This document shows, piece by piece, positions 36,733 to 46,646 of a DNA stretch of 64,000 nt. Under the pieces are notes generated by a model. It did no database searches, was not told the origin of the DNA, and worked only from the letters and a program-made list of their open reading frames with translations. This stretch comes from Enterobacter chuandaensis. Its GTDB lineage: Bacteria; Pseudomonadota; Gammaproteobacteria; Enterobacterales; Enterobacteriaceae. The translations under genes were made by a program, and so were the position numbers. Every line of letters begins with the position of its first letter. The stretch's first letter is position 1. The stretch lies in the NCBI RefSeq assembly GCF_003594915.1, contig NZ_QZCS01000006.1, forward strand, positions 62,001 to 126,000. Direction: 5' to 3'.

Positions 36733-38631
36733 TTACATCACCAGGCGGCGAATGTCGCTCAGGGTGTTGTTGATGATGGTGATGAAACGCGCACCATCAG
36801 CCCCGTCGATCACGCGGTGGTCGAAGGACAGAGAGATTGGCATCATCAGACGCGGCACGAACTCTTTGCCATTCCACACCGGCTCCATCGCGGACTTGGA
36901 CACACCGAGGATAGCCACTTCCGGCGCGTTAACAATCGGCGCGAAGTGGGTGGTACCCAGGCCGCCGATGCTGGAGATAGTGAAGCAGCCGCCCTGCATT
37001 TCGCCGGCAGTCAGCTTACCATCACGCGCTTTTTTGGAGATGGTGGTCAGTTCACGGGACAGCTCAGTGATGCTCTTCTTGTTCACGTCTTTGAAGACCG
37101 GAACAACCAGACCATTTGGCGTATCAACCGCAACACCGATGTTGATGTATTTCTTCAGCGTCAGCTTCTGGCCGTCTTCGGACAGAGAGCTGTTGAAGCG
37201 TGGCATCTGCTCCAGGGCAGCGGCAACGGCTTTCATGATGAAGACCACTGGGGTGAATTTCACGTCCAGTTTGCGCTTCTCAGCTTCGGCGTTCTGCTGT
37301 TTACGGAACGCTTCCAGATCGGTGATATCGGTTTTGTCGAAGTGCGTAACGTGCGGGATCATCACCCAGTTACGGCTCAGGTTCGCACCAGAGATTTTCT
37401 GGATACGGCCCAGCTCCACTTCTTCGATTTCGCCGAACTTGCTGAAGTCCACTTTCGGCCATGGCAGCATACCCGGGATACCGCCGCCAGCGGCTGCAGC
37501 TGGTGCAGCTTCGGCGCGTTTCACCGCATCTTTCACGTAAGCCTGAACGTCTTCGCGCAGGATACGACCCTTACGGCCGGTTCCTTTCACTTTCGCCAGG
37601 TTCACACCGAACTCGCGCGCCAGGCGACGAATCAGCGGAGTTGCGTGGACGTAAGCGTCGTTTTCAGCGAACTCAGATTTGCCTTCCGCTTTCGCAGCAG
37701 GGGCAGCAGCTGGTTTAGCAGCCTGAGCCGGTGCAGCAGCCGGTGCCGGAGCAGCAGCGGCAGCCGGAGCGGCGGCAGGTGCAGCGCCTTCCACTTCGAA
37801 GACCATGATCAGAGAGCCGGTAGACACTTTGTCGCCGGTGCTGATTTTGATCTCTTTAACGGTACCGGCGAACGGCGCTGGCACTTCCATAGAAGCTTTG
37901 TCGCCTTCAACGGTGATCAGTGACTGTTCAGCGGCAACTTTGTCGCCCACTTTTACCATCACTTCGGTCACTTCAACTTCGTCACCGCCGATGTCCGGAA
38001 CGTTAACGTCTTTCGCGCCGCCAGCCGCCGCTGGTGCAGCAGCCTGAGCTGGCGCAGCGGCCTGTGCAGGCGCGGCAGCTGGGGCAGCACCCGCCACTTC
38101 GAAGACCATGATAAGCGACCCGGTAGACACTTTGTCACCAGTGTTGATCTTGATCTCTTTAACGGTACCGGCGAACGGCGCTGGCACTTCCATAGAGGCT
38201 TTGTCGCCTTCTACGGTGATCAGTGACTGCTCAGCCGCAACGGTGTCGCCCACTTTCACCAGGATTTCGGTGACTTCAACTTCGTCACCGCCGATGTCAG
38301 GCACGTTAACTTCTTTCGCTGCCGCGGCCGCTGCTGGAGCAGCAGCAGGAGCGGCTTCTTTCTTCTCTTCCTGCGCAGGTGCAGCAGCTGCTGCACCGTC
38401 GGCGGAATCGAAAATCATGATCAGTTTGCCAGTCTCGGTTTTATCGCCAACAGAGACTTTGATCTCTTTAACGATGCCAGCCTGAGGAGACGGGACTTCC
38501 ATAGAGGCTTTATCGCCTTCTACGGTGATCAGCGACTGTTCAGCTTCAACTTTGTCGCCTACTTTGACCAGGATCTCGGTGATTTCAACTTCATCAGCCC
38601 CGATGTCCGGTACATTGATTTCGATAGCCAT
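36733..38631 (-). CDS. aceF: Pyruvate dehydrogenase E2, dihydrolipoyl acetyltransferase
   Basis: AceF is the core of the pyruvate dehydrogenase complex and makes acetyl-CoA. It has 632 residues. Three tandem lipoyl domains have lipoylated Lys in GDKASMEVP at K41, K144 and K245, joined by Ala/Pro-rich linkers. A peripheral-subunit-binding domain near 330-365 ([19 protein letters not shown]) precedes the catalytic domain with [12 protein letters not shown] (active-site His and Asp). Domains 2 and 3 are nearly identical in DNA. It lies 14 bp downstream of aceE. Confidence 0.98.
   Translation of the reverse strand: MAIEINVPDIGADEVEITEILVKVGDKVEAEQSLITVEGDKASMEVPSPQAGIVKEIKVSVGDKTETGKLIMIFDSADGAAAAAPAQEEKKEAAPAAAPAAAAAAKEVNVPDIGGDEVEVTEILVKVGDTVAAEQSLITVEGDKASMEVPAPFAGTVKEIKINTGDKVSTGSLIMVFEVAGAAPAAAPAQAAAPAQAAAPAAAGGAKDVNVPDIGGDEVEVTEVMVKVGDKVAAEQSLITVEGDKASMEVPAPFAGTVKEIKISTGDKVSTGSLIMVFEVEGAAPAAAPAAAAAPAPAAAPAQAAKPAAAPAAKAEGKSEFAENDAYVHATPLIRRLAREFGVNLAKVKGTGRKGRILREDVQAYVKDAVKRAEAAPAAAAGGGIPGMLPWPKVDFSKFGEIEEVELGRIQKISGANLSRNWVMIPHVTHFDKTDITDLEAFRKQQNAEAEKRKLDVKFTPVVFIMKAVAAALEQMPRFNSSLSEDGQKLTLKKYINIGVAVDTPNGLVVPVFKDVNKKSITELSRELTTISKKARDGKLTAGEMQGGCFTISSIGGLGTTHFAPIVNAPEVAILGVSKSAMEPVWNGKEFVPRLMMPISLSFDHRVIDGADGARFITIINNTLSDIRRLVM
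37801..38237. repeat. Tandem repeat coding lipoyl domains 2 and 3 of aceF
   Basis: Segments of about 130 bp near 37801-37935 and 38100-38237 are almost identical, differing at scattered, mostly synonymous sites. The repeat unit is about 300 bp including the Ala/Pro linker. Such a repeat can gain or lose a lipoyl domain by recombination. Confidence 0.8.
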
Positions 38632-38645
38632 TATTCTTTTACCTC

Positions 38646-41309
38646 TTACGCCAGACGCGGGTTAACTTTTTCTGCATCGATGTTGAATTTGGTAATTGCG
38701 TCCGCAACCACTTTCTTATCGATTTCGCCACGTTTAGCCAGTTCGCCCAGTGCTGCTACAACCACGTAAGAAGCATCAACTTCGAAGTGGTGACGCAGGT
38801 TTTCGCGGCTGTCAGAACGACCGAAGCCGTCAGTACCCAGTACGCGATAATCATCCGCTGGAACGTAAGTACGAACCTGCTCAGCGAACAGTTTCATATA
38901 GTCAGTAGACGCCACCGCTGGTGCATCGTTCATCACCTGAGCGATGTACGGAACGCGTGGAGTTTCCATTGGGTGCAGCATGTTCCAGCGCTCACAATCC
39001 TGGCCATCACGCGCCAGCTCAGTGAAGGAGGTCACAGAGTACACGTCGGAACCCACACCGTAGTCTTTCGCCAGGATCTGCGCTGCTTCACGGACGTGAC
39101 GCAGGATAGAACCGGAGCCCAGCAGCTGAACTTTACCTTTGCTACCTTCAACGGTTTCGAGTTTGTAGATACCTTTACGGATACCTTCCTCGGCACCTGC
39201 TGGCATTGCCGGCATGTGGTAGTTTTCGTTCAGGGTGGTGATGTAGTAGTAAATGTTCTCTTGCGCTTCACCGTACATGCGCTGCAGACCGTCATGCATG
39301 ATGACTGCCACTTCGTACGCATAAGACGGATCGTAAGAGATACAGTTAGGAATAGTCAGAGACTGAATGTGGCTGTGACCATCTTCGTGCTGCAGACCTT
39401 CACCGTTCAGGGTCGTACGACCAGAAGTACCACCGATCAGGAAGCCGCGAGCCTGCTGGTCGCCTGCCTGCCAGCACAGGTCACCGATACGCTGGAACCC
39501 GAACATGGAGTAGTAGATGTAGAACGGGATCATCGGCAGGTTGTTGGTGCTGTATGAAGTCGCAGCAGCCAGCCAGGATGCGCCTGCGCCCAGCTCGTTG
39601 ATACCTTCCTGCAGAATCTGACCTTTCTCGTCTTCTTTGTAGTATGCAACCTGCTCACGGTCCTGCGGGGTGTACTGCTGGCCGTTCGGGCTGTAAATAC
39701 CGATCTGACGGAACAGACCTTCCATACCGAAAGTACGCGCTTCGTCAGCGATGATTGGAACCAGACGATCTTTGATCGACTTGTTCTTCAGCATCACGTT
39801 CAGGGCACGAACGAAAGCGATAGTGGTAGAGATCTCTTTGTTCTGCTCTTCCAGCAACTGAGAGAAGTCTTCCAGCGCTGGCAGTTCCAGCTTCTCGGTG
39901 AAGTTAGGCTGACGAGCAGGCAGGTAGCCTTTCAGCGCCTGACGACGTTCATGCAGGTACTTGTGCTCTTCAGACCCTTCCGGGAAGGTGATGTAAGACA
40001 GGTTTTCTACCTGCTCATCGGTCACTGGAACGTTGAAACGGTCGCGGATATAACGCACGCCGTCCATGTTCATTTTCTTAACCTGGTGAGCGATGTTTTT
40101 ACCTTCTGCGGTATCACCCATGCCGTAACCTTTGATGGTGTGGGCCAGGATTACAGTCGCTTTACCTTTGGTTTCACGCGCTTTTTTCAGTGCAGCGTAG
40201 ACTTTCTTCGGATCGTGACCACCGCGGTTCAGGGCCCAGATCTGCTCGTCAGTCCAGTCTGCAACCAGTGCTGCGGTTTCAGGATATTTACCGAAGAAGT
40301 GCTCACGAACATAGGCACCGTCTTTGGATTTGAAGGTCTGGTAGTCACCGTCAACGGTTTCGTTCATCAGCTGGATCAGTTTACCGCTGGTGTCTTTACG
40401 CAGCAGCTCATCCCAACGACCGCCCCACATGACTTTGATCACGTTCCAGCCAGCACCCGCGAAGATGCCTTCCAGTTCGTTGATGATCTTGCCGTTACCG
40501 GTTACCGGACCATCCAGACGCTGCAGGTTACAGTTGATGATGAAGCACAGGTTGTCCAGCTTCTCACGGGTTGCGATGGTGATCGCACCTTTAGATTCTG
40601 GCTCATCCATTTCGCCGTCGCCCAGGAAGGCGTAAACGGTCTGCTCGGAGGTGTCTTTCAGACCACGGTGTTCCAGGTACTTCAGGAATTTAGCCTGATA
40701 GATCGCACCGATTGGACCCAGACCCATAGATACGGTCGGGAACTGCCAGAATTCAGGCATCAGTTTAGGGTGCGGATAAGAAGACAGACCTTTACCGTGA
40801 ACTTCCTGACGGAAGTTGTTCATCTGCTCTTCAGTCAGACGGCCTTCAAGGAATGCACGTGCATAGATGCCCGGAGAGATGTGGCCCTGGAAGTACACCA
40901 GATCGCCGCCGTCTTTCTCGTTCGCTGCACGGAAGAAGTGGTTGAAGCACACTTCGTAAACGGTTGCAGAAGACTGGAAGGACGCCATGTGGCCACCCAG
41001 TTCCAGGTCTTTCTTGGACGCACGCAGAACGGTCATGATGGCGTTCCAGCGGATTGCAGAACGGATACGACGTTCCAGATCCAGATTGCCCGGGTATTCC
41101 GGTTCGTCTTCAACGGCAATCGTGTTTACGTAGTTGCTAGCCCCTGCACCTGAAGCAACCTTCACGCCGCCTTTGCGGGCTTCAGAAAGCAGCTGATCAA
41201 TCAGATACTGAGCGCGCTCAACACCTTCTTCACGGATGACCGATTCGATCGCCTGTAGCCAGTCGCGAGTTTCGATCGGATCCACGTCATTTTGGAGACG
41301 TTCTGACAT
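38646..41309 (-). CDS. aceE: Pyruvate dehydrogenase E1 component
   Basis: AceE is the thiamine-diphosphate-dependent decarboxylase of the pyruvate dehydrogenase complex, a homodimer of 887-residue chains, the E. coli length. The ThDP motif is visible ([10 protein letters not shown], about residues 229-238, ending in the conserved NCNLQRLDG), as are the active-site loop and the C-terminal transketolase-like domains. AAGGAAT precedes ATG 41309. It is first of aceEF after pdhR, with a striking hairpin in the 123-bp leader. Confidence 0.98.
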   Translation of the reverse strand: MSERLQNDVDPIETRDWLQAIESVIREEGVERAQYLIDQLLSEARKGGVKVASGAGASNYVNTIAVEDEPEYPGNLDLERRIRSAIRWNAIMTVLRASKKDLELGGHMASFQSSATVYEVCFNHFFRAANEKDGGDLVYFQGHISPGIYARAFLEGRLTEEQMNNFRQEVHGKGLSSYPHPKLMPEFWQFPTVSMGLGPIGAIYQAKFLKYLEHRGLKDTSEQTVYAFLGDGEMDEPESKGAITIATREKLDNLCFIINCNLQRLDGPVTGNGKIINELEGIFAGAGWNVIKVMWGGRWDELLRKDTSGKLIQLMNETVDGDYQTFKSKDGAYVREHFFGKYPETAALVADWTDEQIWALNRGGHDPKKVYAALKKARETKGKATVILAHTIKGYGMGDTAEGKNIAHQVKKMNMDGVRYIRDRFNVPVTDEQVENLSYITFPEGSEEHKYLHERRQALKGYLPARQPNFTEKLELPALEDFSQLLEEQNKEISTTIAFVRALNVMLKNKSIKDRLVPIIADEARTFGMEGLFRQIGIYSPNGQQYTPQDREQVAYYKEDEKGQILQEGINELGAGASWLAAATSYSTNNLPMIPFYIYYSMFGFQRIGDLCWQAGDQQARGFLIGGTSGRTTLNGEGLQHEDGHSHIQSLTIPNCISYDPSYAYEVAVIMHDGLQRMYGEAQENIYYYITTLNENYHMPAMPAGAEEGIRKGIYKLETVEGSKGKVQLLGSGSILRHVREAAQILAKDYGVGSDVYSVTSFTELARDGQDCERWNMLHPMETPRVPYIAQVMNDAPAVASTDYMKLFAEQVRTYVPADDYRVLGTDGFGRSDSRENLRHHFEVDASYVVVAALGELAKRGEIDKKVVADAITKFNIDAEKVNPRLA

Positions 41310-41348
41310 GGGGGTATTCCTTATCTATCTAATACGTTGATTTGTCTG

Positions 41349-41396
41349 GAACCTGTCCCATTGTGCTCTTGGGCAAGAACACAATAAGACAGGTTC
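41349..41396. ncRNA. Long hairpin in the pdhR-aceE gap (tp2-like position)
   Basis: GAACCTGTC (41349-41357) pairs with GACAGGTTC (41388-41396). Inside are ATTGTG/CACAAT and TCTTG/CAAGA with only mismatches of one or two bases and a 2-nt loop, so almost all of the 48 nt folds. E. coli has a comparable hairpin here, where the ncRNA candidate tp2 was annotated. It could be a pdhR terminator or processing site, part of the aceE leader, or a small RNA. Confidence 0.6.
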
Positions 41397-41432
41397 TGCG
41401 TTTAGTTGCCGCGCTCTAAAAGTACCTGGCGC

Positions 41433-42197
41433 TTAATCCTTTCGTTGCTGTATGCGGCGTAATGAACGTTCGCGACGCGATTGTTCACGGCTGCGGTCCA
41501 GCAAGATTTCCTCAATGAAAGCCAGATGGCGGTGCGACGCTTCGCGCGCCTGCTCCGGTTCCCCGGCCATTATCGCCTCGAATACTCGGGTGCGATGGTT
41601 GCTTACCAGTGGGAGCATCTCCCGACGGGCATACAACAATTCAAAATTCTGACGAACGTTCTGGGCCAGCATCGGCTCCATGCAGCGTAGCAGATGGAGG
41701 AGCACTACGTTGTGTGCTGCTTCGGTGACGGCGATTTGATACTGGACAACGGCGCTGGACTCGGCGTCTAAATCGCCGGACTGCTGTGCCCGTTCAATGG
41801 CCTGATGCAGTTCGCGGATACGCACGCGATCTTCATCAGTGCTGCGAAGGGCGGCGTAATAGGCCGCAATACCTTCCAGCGCGTGACGGGTCTCAAGCAG
41901 GTCAAACTGGGATTCTGGGTGGTCAGAGAGAAGTTCTACCAGCGGATCGCTGAAGCTCTGCCACAGGCTGTTTTGCACAAAGGTTCCGCCGCCCTGGCGA
42001 CGAAGCAGCAAGCCCTTTGCTTCGAGACGTTGAATCGCCTCACGCAGAGAGGGACGTGAAACGTCGAACTGTTTTGCCAGCTCGCGTTCTGGCGGAAGTT
42101 TCTCACCCGGGCGCAGAGTCCCTTCGAGGATTAAAAACTCCAGCTGCTGCTCAATCACATCAGATAGTTTTGGTTGGCGAATTTTGCTGTAGGCCAT
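41433..42197 (-). CDS. pdhR: Pyruvate-sensing transcriptional repressor PdhR
   Basis: PdhR is a GntR/FadR-family regulator that represses pdhR-aceEF-lpd and respiratory genes, released by pyruvate. It has 254 residues. The winged-helix domain is at about 8-75 ([24 protein letters not shown]), and the FCD ligand domain has conserved His and Asp residues. The sequence is nearly the same as in E. coli. A perfect PdhR box overlaps its own promoter, so it is autoregulated. Confidence 0.97.
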   Translation of the reverse strand: MAYSKIRQPKLSDVIEQQLEFLILEGTLRPGEKLPPERELAKQFDVSRPSLREAIQRLEAKGLLLRRQGGGTFVQNSLWQSFSDPLVELLSDHPESQFDLLETRHALEGIAAYYAALRSTDEDRVRIRELHQAIERAQQSGDLDAESSAVVQYQIAVTEAAHNVVLLHLLRCMEPMLAQNVRQNFELLYARREMLPLVSNHRTRVFEAIMAGEPEQAREASHRHLAFIEEILLDRSREQSRRERSLRRIQQRKD

Positions 42198-42229
42198 ATT
42201 CCCTGTCTTACGCCTTTTTGCCCGGAGTC

Positions 42230-42272
42230 AATTGGTCTTACCAATTTCTATTTCGTATCGCTAAAGTAACAA
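42230..42272 (-). promoter_or_regulatory. pdhR promoter with PdhR box
   Basis: The dyad AATTGGTCTTACCAATT (42230-42246) matches ATTGGTNNNACCAAT exactly. On the minus strand TTGTTA (42267-42272), 16 bp and TAGAAA (42245-42250) form a promoter whose start region is covered by the box, a repressing position. Confidence 0.9.
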
Positions 42273-42734
42273 AGTATTCACCTTCTGTCCATATTGGTTT
42301 TGATTGAAATCAGTAAACCCTGCACATTTTAACAACCTTACAGAAATAACGTTTCAGAAATGTAACTTTGCACAAATGAGTTGATTACTCCCAAAGAGAG
42401 AGTTTTAACCATAATGAAACGAGGGTTTTTGCAATCTGAAGCGATTCAACAAGGCAAATAATGAAAATTCGCCCACTTATGGAGCATTTCTATTCTATAG
42501 GTTGGGTTAGGAAAAATAAGCGGGCCGATTTACAAATGGTTTCTTTTTATTCAAGTGGTCATCATCCCTTCATAAAGCAGGTGCATTCGCAGGCGCTTAC
42601 CACTATTCTGGCGCTTACGGAAGTCACCACCGCTTTTTTCGGTATCGTTTACCGTAAAGAAATAAATACAGAATATGGACTTTCATAATTACACACGCAC
42701 AGCGTGAACATAACAACCACACACGAGGTTTCAA
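42273..42734. other. pdhR-aroP intergenic region
   Basis: This is a 460-bp AT-rich gap between divergent genes. It should hold the aroP promoter and TyrR sites. I see only a loose TTTAC-C-GTAAA dyad near 42649-42659 and no clear TyrR box pair. A 75-codon open frame (42461-42688) has a weak AAGG upstream but no recognisable features, and I do not call it a gene. Confidence 0.5.
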
Positions 42735-44105
42735 ATGGAAGCTCAACAGCACGGCGATCAGCTAAAGCGCGGGCTTAAAAACCGCCATATACAGCTCATC
42801 GCACTGGGCGGTGCGATTGGTACCGGCCTGTTTCTGGGCAGCGCATCTGTTATCCAGTCAGCCGGTCCCGGCATTATTTTGGGTTACGCGATTGCCGGTT
42901 TTATTGCCTTTCTGATTATGCGCCAGCTGGGTGAAATGGTCGTTGAAGAGCCGGTCGCAGGCTCCTTCAGCCACTTTGCCTATAAATACTGGGGCAGCTT
43001 CGCGGGCTTCGCCTCCGGCTGGAACTACTGGGTGCTGTACGTTCTGGTTGCCATGGCTGAACTGACCGCCGTTGGGAAATACATTCAGTTCTGGTATCCC
43101 GAGATCCCAACCTGGGCCTCTGCTGCGGCTTTCTTCGTGATTATCAACGCCATTAACCTGACCAACGTAAAAGTGTTCGGCGAGATGGAGTTCTGGTTTG
43201 CCATTATCAAAGTCATTGCCGTTGTGGCGATGATCATCTTTGGCGGCTGGCTGCTGTTCAGCGGCAACGGCGGCCCGCAGGCAACCGTGCGCAACCTCTG
43301 GGAACAGGGCGGCTTCCTGCCTCATGGCATGACCGGTCTGGTGATGATGATGGCGATCATTATGTTCTCCTTCGGCGGCCTGGAGCTGGTGGGTATCACC
43401 GCCGCGGAAGCCGATAATCCGGAGCAAAGCATTCCAAAAGCCACTAACCAGGTAATCTACCGCATCCTGATCTTCTACGTGGGCTCGCTGGCCGTGCTGC
43501 TCTCTCTGCTGCCGTGGACGCGCGTGACCGCTGACACCAGCCCGTTTGTTCTCATCTTCCATGAGCTGGGCGATACGTTTGTCGCTAACGCCCTGAACAT
43601 CGTGGTGCTGACCGCCGCGCTCTCCGTTTATAACAGTTGCGTATACTGCAACAGCCGCATGCTGTTCGGCCTGGCTCAGCAGGGCAACGCGCCTAAGATG
43701 CTGCTCAACGTTGATAAACGCGGCGTGCCGGTCAATACCATCATTGTTTCAGCCATCGTGACCGCGCTGTGCGTGCTGATTAACTACATGGCACCGGAAT
43801 CGGCGTTTGGCCTGCTGATGGCGCTGGTAGTCTCTGCCCTGGTTATCAACTGGGCGATGATCAGTCTGGCGCATATGAAGTTCCGCCGCGCGAAACAGCA
43901 GCAGGGCGTGACTACGCGCTTCCCTGCCCTGCTCTATCCGCTGGGTAACTGGATTTGCCTGCTGTTCATGGCGGCCGTGCTGGTGATCATGCTGATCACG
44001 CCGGGGATGGCGATTTCCGTCTACCTGATCCCGGTCTGGATTGCGATCCTTGGCGTTGGCTATCTCTTTAGCCAGAAAAGCCGTAATGCCATGAAGGCAC
44101 ACTAA
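42735..44105 (+). CDS. aroP: Aromatic amino acid transporter AroP
   Basis: AroP is an inner-membrane proton symporter for Phe, Tyr and Trp of the APC superfamily. It has 456 residues and about 12 hydrophobic segments. The amino-acid permease signature IQLIALGGAIGTGLFLGSAS is near residues 20-40, followed by PGIILGYAIAGFIAFLIMRQ. The sequence is close to E. coli AroP across its length. It is divergent from pdhR and followed by a terminator. Confidence 0.96.
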   Translation: MEAQQHGDQLKRGLKNRHIQLIALGGAIGTGLFLGSASVIQSAGPGIILGYAIAGFIAFLIMRQLGEMVVEEPVAGSFSHFAYKYWGSFAGFASGWNYWVLYVLVAMAELTAVGKYIQFWYPEIPTWASAAAFFVIINAINLTNVKVFGEMEFWFAIIKVIAVVAMIIFGGWLLFSGNGGPQATVRNLWEQGGFLPHGMTGLVMMMAIIMFSFGGLELVGITAAEADNPEQSIPKATNQVIYRILIFYVGSLAVLLSLLPWTRVTADTSPFVLIFHELGDTFVANALNIVVLTAALSVYNSCVYCNSRMLFGLAQQGNAPKMLLNVDKRGVPVNTIIVSAIVTALCVLINYMAPESAFGLLMALVVSALVINWAMISLAHMKFRRAKQQQGVTTRFPALLYPLGNWICLLFMAAVLVIMLITPGMAISVYLIPVWIAILGVGYLFSQKSRNAMKAH

Positions 44106-44114
44106 GCCCTTCTT

Positions 44115-44149
44115 CGCGGCGCCTGCTTTTGCGGGTGCCGCGCGTTGTT
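44115..44149 (+). terminator. aroP terminator
   Basis: A 12-bp stem with two G-T pairs, CGCGGCGCCTGC/GCGGGTGCCGCG, loop TTTT (44115-44126, 44131-44142), is followed by CGTTGTT, 9 bp after the aroP stop. Confidence 0.8.
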
Positions 44150-44238
44150 ATCTCCCTCACACTTTCGCTCCCACAGCGCATTTATCCATATCACCGCCCT
44201 GATACTGCAACGCATATATTCCTTTGCCAGCAAATAAT
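44146..44238 (+). promoter_or_regulatory. CRP plus AraC-type control region of the symporter-GH43 operon
   Basis: TGTTA-TCTCCC-TCACA (44146-44161) is a CRP site with one mismatch. Twelve bases on lies CAGC-GCATTTA-TCCATA (44174-44190), agreeing with the araI1 half-site at 13 of 17 positions, including AGC and TCCATA. AATAAT (44233-44238) is a likely -10. If transcription starts near 44245, the half-site lies at about -71 to -55 and CRP near -92, as in araBAD. The second half-site would be 44195-44211 and is weak, as in E. coli. Confidence 0.65.
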
Positions 44239-44269
44239 TCTCTCCATACCGTAAACCGGAGAGCTGTCG

Positions 44270-45667
44270 ATGGATAACAACAAACTGTCAGTAAAAGAAA
44301 AGATCGGCTATGGAATGGGTGACGCGGGATGCAACATCATCTTCGGCGCCATCATGTTGTTTGTTAACTATTTCTATACGGATATTTTTGGCCTCGCGCC
44401 TGCGCTGGTCGGCGTGCTGCTGCTGTCCGTCCGCGTGATTGACGCCGTAACGGACCCGATCATGGGGGCGATTGCCGACCGTACCCGCAGTAAATATGGC
44501 CGGTTTCGTCCATGGCTGCTGTGGATTGCGTTCCCCTACGCGCTGTTCAGCATCCTGATGTTCACCACGCCAGAGTGGAGCTATAACAGCAAAGTTATCT
44601 ATGCCTTTGTCACCTACTTCCTGTTGTCGCTGACCTACACAGCAATCAACATTCCCTACTGCTCGCTCGGCGGGGTGATCACCAACGATCCGAAAGAGCG
44701 CGTCGCCTGCCAGTCGTATCGCTTCGTGCTGGTCGGCATCGCCACGCTACTGCTGTCTCTGACGCTGCTGCCGATGGCCGACTGGTTTGGCGGGGACAAC
44801 AAAGCCAAAGGCTACCAGATGGCGATGACCGTTCTGGCGCTGATTGGTACCTGCATGTTCCTGTTTTGCTTCGCCACGGTGCGCGAGCGCGTGCGTCCGG
44901 CGGTGCAAACCAATGACGAGCTGAAAAACGACCTGAAAGACGTGTGGAAAAACGATCAGTGGGTGCGCATTCTGCTGCTGACGCTGTGCAACGTCTGCCC
45001 GGGCTTTATCCGTATGGCCGCGACCATGTATTACGTCACCTGGGTGATGGGCCAGAGCACCCACTTCGCCACGCTGTTTATCAGCCTGGGCGTGGTCGGC
45101 ATGATGCTCGGCAGTGTGCTGGCGAAAGTGCTGACCGACCGCTGGTGTAAGCTGAAGGTTTTCTTCTGGACCAACATCGTGCTGGCGGTATTCTCCTGCG
45201 CCTTCTATTTCTTCGACCCGAAAGCCACCGTTACCATCGTGGTGCTCTACTTCCTGCTGAACATCCTGCACCAGATCCCGTCTCCGCTGCACTGGTCGCT
45301 GATGGCCGACGTGGACGACTACGGCGAGTGGAAAACCGGGAAACGCATCACCGGGATCAGCTTCTCCGGCAACATCTTCTTCCTGAAGCTGGGCCTGGCG
45401 ATTGCCGGCGCGATGGTCGGCTTCCTGCTCTCCTGGTACGGTTATGACGCGGGCGCAAAAGCGCAGAGCGCGGACGCCATTAACGGGATCGTGCTGCTCT
45501 TTACCGTCATTCCCGGCATTGGATACTTAATTACCGCTGGCGTGGTACGTCTGCTGAAAGTGGACCGCGAAACCATGAAGCAGATCCAGTCCGATCTGGA
45601 AAAGCGTCGCGCCAACTACCGCGAGCTGAACGATTATCAGGAACTTAAAGCCGCTGAGACTAAATAA
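44270..45667 (+). CDS. GPH-family sugar (arabinoside/xyloside) symporter
   Basis: This is a cation-coupled sugar symporter of the glycoside-pentoside-hexuronide family, with 465 residues and 12 predicted membrane segments. Visible are MDNNKLSVKEKIGYGMGDAG, the RVIDAVTDPIMGAIADRTRSK loop typical of MelB/XynP/YicJ, and MADVDDYGEWKTGKR before segment 11. GGAGAG precedes ATG 44270. The 11-bp spacing to the GH43 glycosidase shows one operon. The likely substrate is an arabinose-containing oligosaccharide, inferred from the partner and from the AraC-like site. E. coli K-12 lacks the pair here. Confidence 0.88.
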   Translation: MDNNKLSVKEKIGYGMGDAGCNIIFGAIMLFVNYFYTDIFGLAPALVGVLLLSVRVIDAVTDPIMGAIADRTRSKYGRFRPWLLWIAFPYALFSILMFTTPEWSYNSKVIYAFVTYFLLSLTYTAINIPYCSLGGVITNDPKERVACQSYRFVLVGIATLLLSLTLLPMADWFGGDNKAKGYQMAMTVLALIGTCMFLFCFATVRERVRPAVQTNDELKNDLKDVWKNDQWVRILLLTLCNVCPGFIRMAATMYYVTWVMGQSTHFATLFISLGVVGMMLGSVLAKVLTDRWCKLKVFFWTNIVLAVFSCAFYFFDPKATVTIVVLYFLLNILHQIPSPLHWSLMADVDDYGEWKTGKRITGISFSGNIFFLKLGLAIAGAMVGFLLSWYGYDAGAKAQSADAINGIVLLFTVIPGIGYLITAGVVRLLKVDRETMKQIQSDLEKRRANYRELNDYQELKAAETK

Positions 45668-45677
45668 GGAAAGCTGA

Positions 45678-46628
45678 ATGCAAACCTGGCCAAACCCGTT
45701 TATTGAACAACGCGCCGATCCGTATATTTTGCATCACGAGGGGCAATACTATTTCATTGCCTCCGTGCCGGAGTACGACAGGCTGGCGATCCGCCGCGCG
45801 GACTCGCTGGAAGGGCTACGCGACGCTGAAGAGGTCGTTGTCTGGCGTAAACCCGAGAGCGGCCCGATGAGTCAGCTAATCTGGGCGCCGGAACTGCACC
45901 ACATTGACGGCAAGTGGTACATCTATTTTGCCGCGACGCACACCCAGGCGCTCGACGCGCTCGGGATGTTCCAGCACCGTATGTTTGCTGTTGAATGTGC
46001 CGACAGCGATCCGCTTACCGGCGCGTGGGTAGAAAAAGGCCAAATAAAAACGCCGTTCGACACCTTTGCGCTGGACGCTACCACGTTCGTGCATCAGGGC
46101 AAACGCTGGTACCTGTGGGCGCAAAAAGCCCCACATATTTCCGGTAACTCTAATCTTTATCTTTGCGAAATGGAGAACCCGTGGACGCTGAAAGGCGAGC
46201 CGGTGATGCTCAGCAAGCCGGAGTATGACTGGGAGTGCCGCGGTTTCTGGGTCAACGAGGGTCCGGCGGTGCTGGTTCACGGCGATAAGCTGTTTATCAG
46301 CTATTCCGCCAGCGCGACCGACGAGAACTACTGCATGGGGTTACTGTGGATAGACCTGAATGCCGATCCGCAAAACCCGGCAAACTGGCACAAATCCCCT
46401 CGCCCGGTTTTCGTCACCAGCTACGAGAACCGCCAGTACGGGCCAGGCCACAACAGCTTTACGCAAACGCCGGAAGGGGAAGATGTGCTGGTGTATCACG
46501 CAAGAAATTACACCGAAATTGAAGGCGATCCGCTCTACGATCCGAACCGTCATACCCGCCTGAAGCTTGTCCGCTGGAATGAAAACGGGATGCCTGATTT
46601 CGGCATCCCGCCTGCGGATACGTTGTAA
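45678..46628 (+). CDS. Glycoside hydrolase family 43 (probable alpha-L-arabinofuranosidase)
   Basis: This 316-residue five-bladed propeller hydrolase has no signal peptide, so it is cytoplasmic. The GH43 triad is visible: general base D14 (RADPYIL), pKa modulator D133 (ALDATTFV) and general acid E194 (WVNEGPAVL). It probably releases arabinose from short oligosaccharides brought in by the adjacent symporter. Xylosidase activity is an alternative, as GH43 specificity cannot be read with certainty. GGAAAG lies before ATG 45678. ampE converges 18 bp downstream. Confidence 0.87.
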   Translation: MQTWPNPFIEQRADPYILHHEGQYYFIASVPEYDRLAIRRADSLEGLRDAEEVVVWRKPESGPMSQLIWAPELHHIDGKWYIYFAATHTQALDALGMFQHRMFAVECADSDPLTGAWVEKGQIKTPFDTFALDATTFVHQGKRWYLWAQKAPHISGNSNLYLCEMENPWTLKGEPVMLSKPEYDWECRGFWVNEGPAVLVHGDKLFISYSASATDENYCMGLLWIDLNADPQNPANWHKSPRPVFVTSYENRQYGPGHNSFTQTPEGEDVLVYHARNYTEIEGDPLYDPNRHTRLKLVRWNENGMPDFGIPPADTL

Positions 46629-46646
46629 CGGCTTCGGCGCGCTGGC

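Noticed and set aside
42649..42659. TTTAC-C-GTAAA as a TyrR box before aroP
   Set aside because: The TyrR consensus is TGTAAA-N6-TTTACA. The spacing and orientation here do not fit, so I did not annotate it as an operator.
42461..42688. 75-codon open frame in the pdhR-aroP gap
   Set aside because: AAGG lies 6 nt upstream, but the peptide has no signal, membrane segment or recognisable motif, and it occupies the region expected to hold the aroP promoter.
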